A program made the position numbers and the translations under genes. Below the pieces are notes generated by a model. That model made no database searches, was not told the origin of the DNA, and was given only the letters and a program-made list of their open reading frames with translations. Shown piece after piece: positions 37,331-49,700 of a stretch of 64,000 bases of DNA. Positions within the stretch are counted from its first letter, which is position 1. The number at the start of each line of letters is the position of its first letter. Source of the DNA: Oenanthe sinensis (taxonomy: Eukaryota; Streptophyta; Magnoliopsida; Apiales; Apiaceae); contig CM053804.1 in NCBI GenBank assembly GCA_028671895.1, forward strand, positions 997,001 through 1,061,000. The letters are read 5' to 3'.

Positions 37331-38293
37331 TAACCTCCCAACCTCACATAAAACATATAGATATATAAAATATTTCTCTCTTCTTTTCACTAGATACCCC
37401 TTGGCTGAGTACATCGGACTCGTACTTGTTTCCGATCCAATTTTATGTTACTCGGCCAACTAGTCGATTTTATGTAAACCGGGTCAAAAATCAATCAAAA
37501 TCGGGTCTAGCTTGGTCAAAATAGGGTCTAAATATTTTTTATGTCGAAATTCATGTACAACATACTATAATTAGATTATGTAATACAATTTTAATAAATG
37601 AAAAACATATATAATTATTATATACAATATATTGAAATTAATATTATGCATCCAGTGTTTAAATCGAGTACTCCCCTCATTATATGGTAGTCAAACCGAT
37701 TTTTGATTTTTAGAACACTGGTTTAAAACTAATTATAACATAATATAATCCTGGGAGAAGGTCTAGAGTTCGATTCTCGTCTCCCATGCCCAAGAGCACT
37801 ATCCAAACATATTTCCTCTCCACAACTATTTTTTGTGTTTGTATTTCTTTTGCATCGAACTAATGAAATAACTAGTTTGCTATTGGACCTTACACATTGA
37901 CCAACATTGATGCAATAGTAACTAGCATTTGTATAAACGCACAATTATGTTGCTTTTCTTTTTCTTCTTATGTTTTATAATGCAAGTTTTACTTATCTTC
38001 TCTTTTAAATAACCAGAATAAACGAAATTAAAAGTTACATTTTTCTATACAAAATTTTAACTTGCATTTTTTTGTGTCCCAAAGGCCCATTTTTCTTTGA
38101 TGTGCTCTTTCAGGCCATTTTAGTGCAAATTGTGCCCAAAAGTGTCAACTACGTAGTGAAGCCAATAATGATGCAATTTTCCCCCTATCTTACAAATATA
38201 CAATTTAGCATATGGTACTCTAAAACAAAGCTAACTATAAAAAGAAGTGAGAAGTTAGAATCATAATTGTATTTGGGTCATTTATTTTATATA

Positions 38294-38754
38294 CTCCCTC
38301 CATTCCAATTTATTTGTCTTGTTTGACTTTTTTCAGTCAAATTGATTAAATTTTGGCTCAAAATTACATCTATTATAAACTCAAAAATTGATAACTCCGT
38401 TTGGTTATATTTGACGTTTGACTTTTTGGCACGCATCTTTAAGAGTTTTGACTACATAGTTAAAATTATTATTTTTAAAATTTTCTTATTTTTGAATAAA
38501 AATATTAAATTAAAACTTTTATTCACAAAAAAAATTAAAAATAATAATTTTAACTATATAGTCAAAACTCTTAACAATACGTGTCATAAAGTCAAACGTC
38601 GAATATTAACAAGGGAGTACATTGTTAGAAAATATATATAATCTACTTTAAAATGTAAATTTTAATTTTTTTAAATTAGAAAAAAAATCATTTATAATTT
38701 GCAGGCAAAGTTTGATTATAAAATATCAGACAAGACAAATAAACAGGGACAGAG
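38294..38754. mobile_element. Stowaway MITE carrying a second MITE
   Basis: The outer element begins CTCCCTCCATTCCAATTTATTTG and ends CAAATAAACAGGGACAGAG, TA on each side, 461 bp instead of the usual ~240. The excess is the inner element at 38395-38617. Confidence 0.75.
38395..38617. mobile_element. Inner nested Stowaway-like MITE
   Basis: Its ends CTCCGTTTGGTTATATTTGACG and the complement of CGTCGAATATTAACAAGGGAG pair, and the arms continue through GTTTGACTTT and AAGAGTTTTGACTA...AGTTAAAATTATTATTTTTA almost perfectly. It interrupts the outer Stowaway, so it is the younger insertion. Confidence 0.75.
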
Positions 38755-38929
38755 TAATAACCAATTGAAAATAATAATAAAAAAACCAATGTAGCTGTCC
38801 ATAACAAAAGATAATGATAGTATAGAACCTAAAATTGAGAAACATGGATAGATAGATATACATACAGACCTACTTGCAATACAATTTAAAAAATGTGAAA
38901 ATTAGTAATAAATTAGCAATAACATATAC

Positions 38930-38954
38930 AGATAGATAGATAGATAGATAGATA
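38930..38954. repeat. (GATA)6 microsatellite
   Basis: Six GATA units just downstream (gene sense) of the candidate 5' UTR exon of gene A. Confidence 0.9.
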
Positions 38955-38997
38955 TACATGTAGTGTATCTGTACGTAGAGAATGTTAATAGACATAC

Positions 38998-39110
38998 CTT
39001 TCGATGATGGTGATGGTGGTGGTGGTGGTAAGAGTGAGACTCATTTTAACGGTGACGGCGTCGCCGAGAGCGCCACCGACTTGGATACACGTAATCACAT
39101 TTATCTAGTC
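38998..39110 (-). other. Candidate first, 5' UTR exon of gene A
   Basis: A G+C-rich island in A+T-rich surroundings. On the minus strand it ends ATCATCGAAAG followed by GTATGTC, a strong 5' splice site. It contains an ATG with a short Thr-rich frame (MSLTLTTTTT). When joined to the acceptor at 35989 this frame hits a stop in the next exon, so it would be an upstream ORF rather than the protein start. It could also belong to an unrelated transcript. No other gene nearby claims it. Confidence 0.35.
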
Positions 39111-39114
39111 TACA

Positions 39115-40780
39115 CACGTATTTGAAAACAAATAATTATATATATTATTTCAAAATGAGTATTATAATACTCCGTTTTTAGTAAAAAAAAAGTTGTGAAT
39201 TAATAATTTCTTATTTTAATTAGAAAGATCTTTATTTGAATATAGAAAATTATTCTTATTTACTTTCTCTTTAGAAATATTATTTGGATGATTTTTTTTC
39301 TGTATATTAAATATTGCACGAATTTTCTTTTAATTTTTGTCTTTTAAAGAATTTCCATAGTATATCATAATTCAAAATAATAAGATTAAATTATTTCTAA
39401 ATTCGAAAAAAACTCAATAATTCAACCTGTTTTTTCTTTTCTTTCTATATACACACTCGAGTCCCAATATTCAAATTCAGGAACATAATATTAGAGAGAA
39501 ATTCTTATAAATTATCCATCTTTTCATTTTTAAGAACTCAAGAGAATGTAATTGTAGAAAAGAATTCCTTTTTTATAAATTCTCAAAATTTCTTTTATTA
39601 ATTGAAAACTTAAGGAGTCAAGGGCATTGTAAAAGGTACTATTTGTTAATAGAGGTGAAGCCCATGACTCTCTGACAAAGATATACTATATAGTTGGCAA
39701 AATTATTATACTAACTACTAAATATTAAACAAATTGGTATATTATACTGTAGTTTTTACTTATTTTTTTACTAAAAAATAAGTAAAAACTGTTTAATAAA
39801 ATTTAAAAACAGTTTTGCACAAAATGTACTCTTAATGAAAAATAACTATTTTTAGGGAAAACAAATCTCCCATCCTAGTGGGAAAAACATTTTTGTAAAT
39901 TTTTACATAAAATAGTTACAAGTTTCATTAGAATTGGAAATGAACCGAACCGAATAGTTTTTTATCGAACTCGAGTAATTTCTTATCAAATTGAATAATG
40001 TTTGATAATATTATTAAACAGTTTTTCTTATTCGAACTTGAGTTCGATAACATATCAAATTGAGTTTATCGAATTCGAACAAAGTCAGATTTGAACATTT
40101 ATTGAGTAGTTCAGTTTTTTTTTTACACTTTTATTCCTAAACGAGCAGAATAATTTGTTATCGAACTCTATAAATTTCTGATCGAACATATTTTCTTGTT
40201 CGAACTCAATTTCAATAGCATATCAAACTCAATTTATCAACTTCTCAAACCAATTTATCAAACAATTCAATTCATTTCCGGCCCTAAATTATTTTTTATT
40301 ATTATATATGAAATTATATACAAATCAAAATATATTACCAAACACTAATCTAGTTTTTCTGATAACACTTTTTTCACCCGCACTTTTTTACACTTTTTTT
40401 CAAAGTACAGCAATTTTTAAAACCAATATAAACGAAGCCCACATCTGACTATCTGCTTTTAAGGGCAATTAACCAGAATTATTCCAGAAAATTAAGAATT
40501 TTTACTTTTCCAACTTTGAAATCAATCAAGCTGGAAATATAGATTTCCTCAAGAAAACACAAAGGTCCGACATTAAAGAAAAAAGTTTAAAACCAAGAGA
40601 TTCATGTGACAAAGGTGTTGCACAATCTAAAAGTTCAGGTCCTTGAACAAATAAATAAATAAATATATAATATATACAAAGTGAATGTGAATCAAAGGCC
40701 AAAAGCTGAAAGTACTTTCGTTTGCCATTCACCAAATAACCTTATTTCTCAAAGACAGAAACCTGCAATAGCCATATGCC
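39115..40780. other. Intergenic DNA between genes A and B
   Basis: No gene. The segment 39950-40280 repeats the phrases TTATCGAACTCGAG, TTCGAACT and ATCAAACT(C/A)AATT many times and looks like transposon debris. Only about 1.8 kb separates the outermost candidate exon of A from the stop codon of B. Confidence 0.45.
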
Positions 40781-40945
40781 CACATACCACAGGCGGCAGC
40801 CAAGATAGATCGTTTAGGGGCCACAAATAGTCACAGACAGCAAACATCACAACATACCATTACTCTGAGACATACAAATTTGTTGAGTTCAAAGTCATAG
40901 TAATGATAGTTTCAAATCAACATGACCAAACAGATCAGAACAAGT
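40780..40945 (-). other. Conserved 3' UTR of gene B
   Basis: The segment just 3' of the stop (for example GGCAGCCAAGAT.GATCGTTT and AACAAGTC) aligns with 11826-11993 and 22160-22327 downstream of gene A. Conservation of the flank indicates transcribed 3' UTR duplicated together with the gene. No unambiguous poly(A) signal was fixed. Confidence 0.55.
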
Positions 40946-43900
40946 CTATGACCGGTGTTGAGATGGCATTCTCTCAGATCCATGCCTCTGGCGAAAGCTG
41001 GCGGGCCTCATGCCGGTATCAGGGGCACCTGGACGCTGATGGATTGGCCCCCGTATAGGATCTCTCTCAGCTTGACTGGACGGAAAGGAGGGAAACTGAT
41101 CTCTTTCCCAGGCATGAACATGATTTGGCATCGAGTTTTCGGCTTCTGCAAAGTTTCTTCCTGCTGATGAGCTTGATGGGAAGAAGTAGAAGCCGTTGGT
41201 CTGCTCAGATGACAAGGCAACTGGTTCACCTTGAGCTATGTTCCTATAGCCATTGGATCTTCGCGTGGTGGGCATAACTGGTGTACGTAAACCTTGTGAA
41301 TTGCCAGGAGGATGCTGAAAATATGCCTGAAGAGCTTGTGCACGCTCCCGGGCACGAGCAGCGCTGCCAGGGTATGGAGGAAACATTGAGGCGGCAATTG
41401 AGCTCCCGGCCCTAGCATTAGAACTATACAATCACATGAAAACATAACATGCTAGCTAGAAAGGGGAAAAAAGGAAGAAAGATATGCACATGCTTGAAGG
41501 ATCTAAGGAAATAACTCAACCGTACTTCAGAAATACTAAAATTCAGTATTGACACTCTACACAGATTAATTCAATATAATCATACTCATAATGTACAACA
41601 TATATAGAATATCATTTTATTTCTAAATTTACATTTTATACTCTATAAGTGACAGCTCGTTCATTTTGTATTTGGGTCATTTAAATTGGCAAAGGGACTC
41701 AAATGTACATTGCTAGAATAAAGCTTGCAAGATCTAACGATGAACCCTCTTAAGCGATAGAACTTGTTCTTTGATTTAATGCAAACCGCAGATTGGATGC
41801 ATAGGGGTAATTTTAACATACTATTGTCAAAATGCATTACCAGCAGCAGCATTTGTTTTACACTCTCGCATACAGAACAAAAGGAAAAGTAAGGAAATCA
41901 AGCACAAATGATGCAATCACATAAGGTTGTTTAGGCTTACCCATGGCCAACAGTGAAAGGATGGACAAAAGATCCTGATCTCAGATTGTCAAAATTGTTC
42001 CTGGTTGCCCTTTGGGACAATGATGGTAATGAGGGCTGATCAGGAGCAGCAACTGTAGGGAAGATAGATGAGTGCTGTTCCCAACTGTGATAATGGACAT
42101 CCATAGAGGGAAAAGCATAAGAGGTGGGTATCTCACTTGGAGCTGATCGGCTGTTCCAGTGACTGCTGAAAGAAGATCCATCAGAAACACTTCCACTGGA
42201 ATTTGAAGACGAGGGAAATGGTCCAAAGTAGGCAACATATGGGCAATGATGAGAACCAGATGATACAGCTGTATGTTCGGCAAATACAGCATGTTGTCCC
42301 AGGAGATCATGATCTGACAAAAAGAAGCAAGAGGTTTATAATTACAGAAGGTCACAGAAGAGTATTATAAATCACATAAAAAACTTAACTTACATGCGGT
42401 TGGCGAGAGTTCACCTTCACTGCAAATAAAGAAAGCACAATGTCAGCAATATTATAATACCCAATTAAAAAACATCAAGCAAAAAGGCTAGCTCACTTGT
42501 TTACACCTTAAACTAGTTTAAATAGCAATGATGTACACACAGTGTTCAGCTAATAATTATTGATACTACACAAGGACAGATATAAAACAAAAGGTAGTGA
42601 AAAATACAGGTAAATAAACAAAGTAAAGCAACTGCAGCATGCATGGATGGTAACATAAAGTTTATTCTAAACTAAACAGAAAACGCAGAGATGCAGACAA
42701 AGATAGAGAAGTAGGAGATCTAAATATCCATTGTCTAATTATTATGAATGAATATATTAAATATAAATAGCATGCCTCCACTTAAATATAAGCTTACAAA
42801 ATTATAGGTTCGGTCAATTCTTCCTCCAGTGTATTTTAGAACAACAGTATCACTGAGGAGAGTGATTAATTAGTGCTGATCTATATTTTGCATGGTTTAT
42901 ATTACAACATACTCGAGTAAAGTGTTACTTGGACCCAAATTATATCTATAAATATATATGTTTGTGTCAGGCAAAGGGTGATAAATATTACTTATGTACT
43001 TGTATCTGTTTGAGTTTAATATTTTTAAGCTAAAAAAACAGTTGTTGGAATGTGCACAAACCAAGTGAGTTATTAGTTGTTGCAGGTGTAGGGTAGAAAG
43101 AGACTCTGGAAAAAATGGCAAAAAAAGAAGAAGAAAAGATACCAAAAAAACCCACCCAACTTCAAGATAGGAAATTGAAATCAAGACATACCAGGGCAAA
43201 AACAGAATATATCAGATGAAGTGTACTTACTCAAAGGATGATGGAAGTTGTGTTAATCCACCAAACGGACACCAGTGAACTCCAAAAGACTGCAAAAATT
43301 ACCAACAAAAAGAATATAGTGGCCATTATGTTTTTGGAAAAACAACTTAGTAATTCTAGAAGAAAAAATGAACGCTAAGCAACAAATAAATTGTCAAAAC
43401 CTTGGCAAAAATCACCCTTGCTGTAGGACTTAGTTCAAAATCAATAGGTTAGCAGAAGCATTAATACAACCATCAACATAAAAGAGAACATGTCATAGTT
43501 TAAGCTATTGAAAATTAAGTACACATCATGACCAGTAGGCAAATGCAAACAAATTTAATTTTAAACAGTAGGTAACAGCTTAACGGCTACTACCGGTTTC
43601 CAAAATCCACCAAGAAAATCAAACAAAAGTTTTTGAAGAAATCATGGAGCACAAGTCTAGGGATGAACACGATTTACCAAATTGAAATAATACTCAAAGT
43701 GCTAGGTAATATGGATTTGAAAACTCATTTGCTAGAAGGAAGCATGGCGAGACTGCTAGTTAGAAGGCTTCTATCTTGTGATGTCATTATATTACATTCT
43801 GGGGAGGATTACTGCCTGTTTTACTGAAAACTGGAGGGCTACTTTGCTTTTTGAGAATATGGATATCATGTCGACCAGTGGAAAACATGTCATCCTGTTG

Positions 43901-46706
43901 CCAATAAGCAGCAAGGCACCTAATCTTTTAGATTGGACCGAAAACAGACTGACTTAATTTGATGAAAATGGGCAGGCAAATATATATATTAGTCTTGCAT
44001 ACTAGAAGGCTCATAGTGTATTTCTCTGCAATAATCCCTTATCGCGCCTGGATAAAAGAGAACAACAAAGTTCTGATCAAATGAACTCATTGTAGTCCTG
44101 ATAACGTTCGCCTCCCTTTGGGTCAGTCCTTAGTGGAAGTTAAGCCCTAATTTCTTCTCATTCGACTTCTTTGCCTTCAGGCTAACTTAGTCTTTGTAAG
44201 GGTGCAAGAAGTAAGTCTTTGTTTTTTTAACATTCAATATTTCATTGCAAGTCCTCACTTGTTTTTTTAACATGATGAATATCAATTTGGCCACCAGGCA
44301 TGATATCTATCTCTTTTTGCCTTTCTTTTTTAACATATTTTTCCTCCTAAAATTTCTCTGCATCTGCAAATCTAAAAAAATTATTTGTACATTCCACAAC
44401 CACATAACAACTCAGGCATATCGTCAAAGTTATCCACATCATAATTCAGTGATAGAAACGAACATCATATTTAGACCTTCAAAACCAGTATTGATTTCCC
44501 TTTTCTATCTTACATCTGCAATCAACCCCCCCCCCCCCCCCCAACACACAAAATAATAAGGTTCTGCAAAAATTGGTCATAGCATAATTACTAGAGCATA
44601 TATTGACCATGCTGCAATCAACCAACCAGGATAATGTCATGGGTACAAAATCCCAAAGCCATAGCAGTATTTAATCAAACTTTATGCATATCCAAACATG
44701 GTTTCAACTCTATACATCGACCTCTTATGTGTGTGTGGTCTACAGGGCCTTTAATGCACTGATGGTTAACTTAGAAACACAGAACAAAACTGAATTTTGC
44801 CATTAACAATAGAAAAGTGTATAGTGCTTGGAATATGAGAAAGAATTACAAAAACAATGATCATGCCAATTGCCTTTCAAGATTTTCTCACCATTTCTGA
44901 GTGGTTTAGATCATAAAGATCCTCTTCATGAACCCAGTCCTCCATATTAAATTCAGCATATGGGCGGGAACCATTTGAATAAAGCCATTGACCTTTTTCA
45001 ATTTTCCGACAATTTGGACATTGCATAGCTCCCTTTACATTAAATGCCGAGCCAATGCAATCTGCACATAACCATGAAATGCCAATTCTTCAAAAGCAAA
45101 ATTGACAAGGAAAAAAGCACTAGTTAACATAATTTAAGAGGTGACGGCATTGGATCCTGTAGTCTTAAAGGGTAATTCCCAGCAAAATATCAAAGATAGC
45201 TTTCTAGGTATTCATATACCATACTGCTCCATTTAGTTGGGAGAGAGGAATGGAAAATTGGGAATAAAATTAAAGGCAAAAGATGTAAGTAGAGGGAAAA
45301 AACTGAAGGGGGTGATTCAGCCGCAGAAAAATCACTACCCTTAGGTTCCCCAACGGCACAACGGAGAAGAATTATGGATCACAATACATAAACAAAGAGA
45401 CTCACTACAATATCCAACAATATTCAAGTAATCAAGTCTATGATAACATGTGGGGTTTACATGACTTGAGAGAGTAAAACCCTAATAGCATAACATAATG
45501 GACTATGGCCCAAAAAAATTGGACTTTTTATAAAAAAGCTACACACATAACAAACTCTAATCCCCAGATATAGAACATACTGTATAAGTAAATACATCAA
45601 GTTTCTTACACTAACCATATTAAACTCTTTATTAGTAAAAAAAAGTTCCTTCTATTTTCATTCCCCGTCAACTGAATCTACAATCGGGCTGCCCTTGCAA
45701 TTTGTATGCAATCTTTGATGGAATCCCTTGAGCACAACACAAGCTTTTTATTTGTCAACAGGCCCATCAGGATTTTGCTTAATACAAAAAAAACATTATA
45801 ATATGATAATGTTGCGTATAGGGAGTGGCAAAGGGTCCAAGTGCCATATTTAACAAGTGTGGTGTGTTCTTCGAGTCTTTAAGTGCATCACTCACACATG
45901 TTGGCTCAATGGGACCAGAATCCAAGAATCGGATGTTTGTTCGCCATATTGAATATCTTGGGTTTGGATATGTTGTTTTGTGAACATGTTGTCATCAGTT
46001 CAGCACGTTCATGAATCAATAGTTTGTCACCGGTAGGCAAAGACCCGACACAGCTACTAGAATTTGTAATGAAGATGTTAAAGATACTTGGGTGCTGAGG
46101 ACATGACAGGTGCTAATTAATGCAATGAGGGTGTATTGATCCGCAGAAAATTTGTAGCTGAAGACATGACCTCTACACTTGGAGATAGTTGAAAATTGAT
46201 TGGAGGGGGAATTAACCACCAGAAGATGTGGAAAGACTTTCTTATTGCCATAGGCTAAAAATTACCTCTAGGTGTTACATGTGATGTCTTGCATATCTTT
46301 CAATGAAGCGTACATGAAATGATCTATAAATCTGACATTTAAGAATACCATAACAGTAATATGCATTTTGTGGTTGAATACCCAATGAAAATGCACTCAC
46401 CAACATATGGATATAACCACTGAAAACAAAGGCATGTGAATATCTTCAACTTAAGATGGTATTTCTTCCAAAAAATACCTTAAAAGGTGATTTTCCATGT
46501 AATGGAGGCAACCTATTAGAGAGATGTTAAGACTAGTATAACAGTAATGTTAGCATCCGTATTAAAAAAATGGTTAAGTAAGAAAAGTTAGTTGTGAGGG
46601 TATTTGAGTCTTTTTCTATGAAATTTGTTAGGCTGAGACTACAAGTACAAGAGTCGATTGTAATTTTCTATTATGCTTATATGATAGGAAAATGGAACTT
46701 GTTCCA

Positions 46707-46740
<34 letters not shown>

Positions 46741-49700
46741 AATTCCTTCTCTAACTATATAAGCTATCTATCTCTCTCCGATTTCTATCTGTTCTAGTGT
46801 TCTTACTGTAATCTCTCTCTCAATCAATCTCTATTTCTCTGTTCTACCTCATTTCTGCAATTATAATCAGAAAAAACCAGAAACAGTCAAAAACTCGTCT
46901 CATGAACTTACAATTCCAGACAAATTGGTATCAGCGCACTTCAAACTGATCAGCCACTACCTACAGCGGAAAGCACAACGGTGAGACTGCCATCGCTCGA
47001 TCTAGCTTGGTTTAATTAGTGTGTTAGTAGTAGTAATTACAGTTAGCAATTGGAAATTGAGTAGATTGGTGTGGTGAGCTTGAGGATTGTGTTGAATTGA
47101 CAGTTGAGTTGTTGAGATGATTGAAAATAATGGCTTATGGAAGAGATTATCCTAGTAATGCTGAAACTTTTCAGCAAGGTATTTTGAGGTTGATGCAGCA
47201 AGATATTCATTGTTATTTAGAAGTTTCTGAAGAGAAGTTTAGAAGACTACAGGAACAAACTGATTTGGTTAAAGGTATTACTAAATGGATGAAATCTAAC
47301 GTTACAAAGAACAATTGATTCCCTAGTGGAGGAAGGAGAAGTAACAGATGACTCATGGTACAGCCATCCACATAGAGGGATGTTTAAAGATCCTGGCCAT
47401 GCTGAAATGGAGAGACAAAGGAATTCCTTGAAAAAAATTATAAAGTAAAAGAAAAAAAGGATTAACATACAATTCCCAGGAACATCAGAGTTCGAAGCAT
47501 TTGAGATTGAATTTTCCATAACTCAAAGGAGTTGCTATGGAGTGGCTTAGGGACTGATGAGTATTTTAATATATATGAGGTACCTGACAAGGGGAAGGCT
47601 TCCATTACAGCTATGCATCTCAGTGGTACTCCCAAGTCATGGTACCAATCCTTCATGATTGGACAAGATAAAGCCACCTGGAAATAGTTCTCAAAAGGTT
47701 TTTAAAGAATGATTTGGAAAGTGGATAGTGAGCTTTTCTTTGACAAGTTCAGAAGGCTACAACAGACTGAAAGTGTGGAGAACAAATATGATGAATTTGA
47801 GAAAAGTAGAGGCCAACTGCTGAAGAAAATTCCTAGTCTAACAAAGAGATATTTCCTGGAATTTTGTTACAGGGTTGCAAGGGGGATTAAAGAGATGATA
47901 AGGCTATTGGAACCAACATCTCTAGAACAAGCACTAAATCTAGCCAGTACTATGAGTCCACCATGCCTTGTCAGCCAACAAAGGTGTCATCTAGAGGAAC
48001 TTTATAAGGAGGAACTTGGCAGTGACCTATACCTCCACTGTCACAAAGGCAAAACCTGCTATGGGTGACAACCAGGACTGTAAAAGTTCTTTGCTAATAT
48101 CTGGAAAGGCTTCAGAAGTGTTAAACTCCAAATTAGCCCCTAACCTATGCTCAAAGAGAAGAGAGAAGAAATAAGGGCCTTTGCTTTTACTGTGATGAGA
48201 AGTTTGTGAAGGAACGTGAATGTAAAAAAGCATAACTTTCTCATGGTGATTGAGCCAAAAGAAGCAGGGGTATAATCTGAGGAACCTAAATATGACGAGG
48301 CACCAGAGGGGGGACTGAAAAGGTCAGCATTACAGATGGTCCACCTAAAAATACATTATTGCAAGTTGAAGGTTTGTTACAGGATAGAGTGATCAAAGTG
48401 GTGATTGATGGAGGCAGTACACTAAATTTGCTCAGCAAAGAGATTTGCCAATACCTCAACTTACCTACTACAACTCCTTCAGAAGATGACACTATATCAT
48501 TACCCAATGGATCTCAATTGTGTCGTAAAACTAGGTGTGCAGCTTTTAAATGGAAATGGGAAGAATTGAAGTTCAGTATTGAGTTGTGAATTGTAGATAT
48601 CAAGGAGTGGGACTTCATACTTGATGTCTGTTGACTCTCCCTAACTTGGAGACCTACAGTGCAACAATGGCACTCTAACACTACAATTTCAATGGAAGGA
48701 CCAAAAGGTCACACTCACTCCTACTTCCAGAATTTAACTCATTGGTTGGAGGGCATTCTGGGAACATGGCTGATACGTGCTTTATTTTATATATTTTTAA
48801 TACCTATTTTATCTTTGTTTTCATAATTTTATTATTTAATTAGTTGTTTTTTTTTACAAGAAAATAAATAATTGCAGGGTTCTAGAACAAAAAGTCAGAG
48901 AGGTGGAGATTACTTGAATGCAAAGAAATAGGAGAAAAATACAAATACTTGTTCAAGAAGAAAACGAAAAGGAGGAAAGATTTAAAATCTGACTATGAAT
49001 CGAAAAGCCCAAAACCCTCATTGGTTCTCCGATAAATATAAGGCTCCCCTCTGGTATTTTCACAACCCTAGAATTTAATTAGTTGGTGGCTTTTGTTGTG
49101 ACTCTTTTATATATTCATATATATGCAATTAACTTTATTTGGTTTTACATCATCAATTTCTTTGTTGTCTCTGGCTTCAATTTTTCTCTTTATTATTCCG
49201 GTGTGATGCAGGACAGCGAGTTCAAAAGTCCAAAGAAGCAATATAATAGGCTTTGGAAACCCATTTATTAGAATATTTTAGAATATGTTTAGTTATATTT
49301 TTATTAATTATGTATATAAGAGTTCTAGTTTAATTAGGAAACTAGATTATTACATATATAGGAGTTTAATCATTGTAATCAGCAGAAATTATTATTATTG
49401 AAAATATATTGAGTTGTTTGTTGAAATTCTCTTGCGAGTGATTTCTCCCATAAACCTAAAATCCCCTTCCCCATCACTGTGTTTAACTAATTTTCTGCCT
49501 AATACTTGCTTGCCTATTCAAGCTTATTTGTTTTGTTCATTACCATATCATTCACGTGATCTAGTTGTGTACAAGATTTAGTTTAAATTTTATTAGTCCA
49601 TTCATCGAGTGGCGCATGAAGGCATAGCTAATACATATTAACACCTATACTTATTTGTTTGCCTTTCATTAATTTAGTACTATATTCACGATCACTGTTA

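Noticed and set aside
46926..46937. A tRNA gene suggested by TGGTATCAGCGC
   Set aside because: It is the 12-base complement of a tRNA 3' end directly after an LTR, a primer-binding site, not a tRNA gene.
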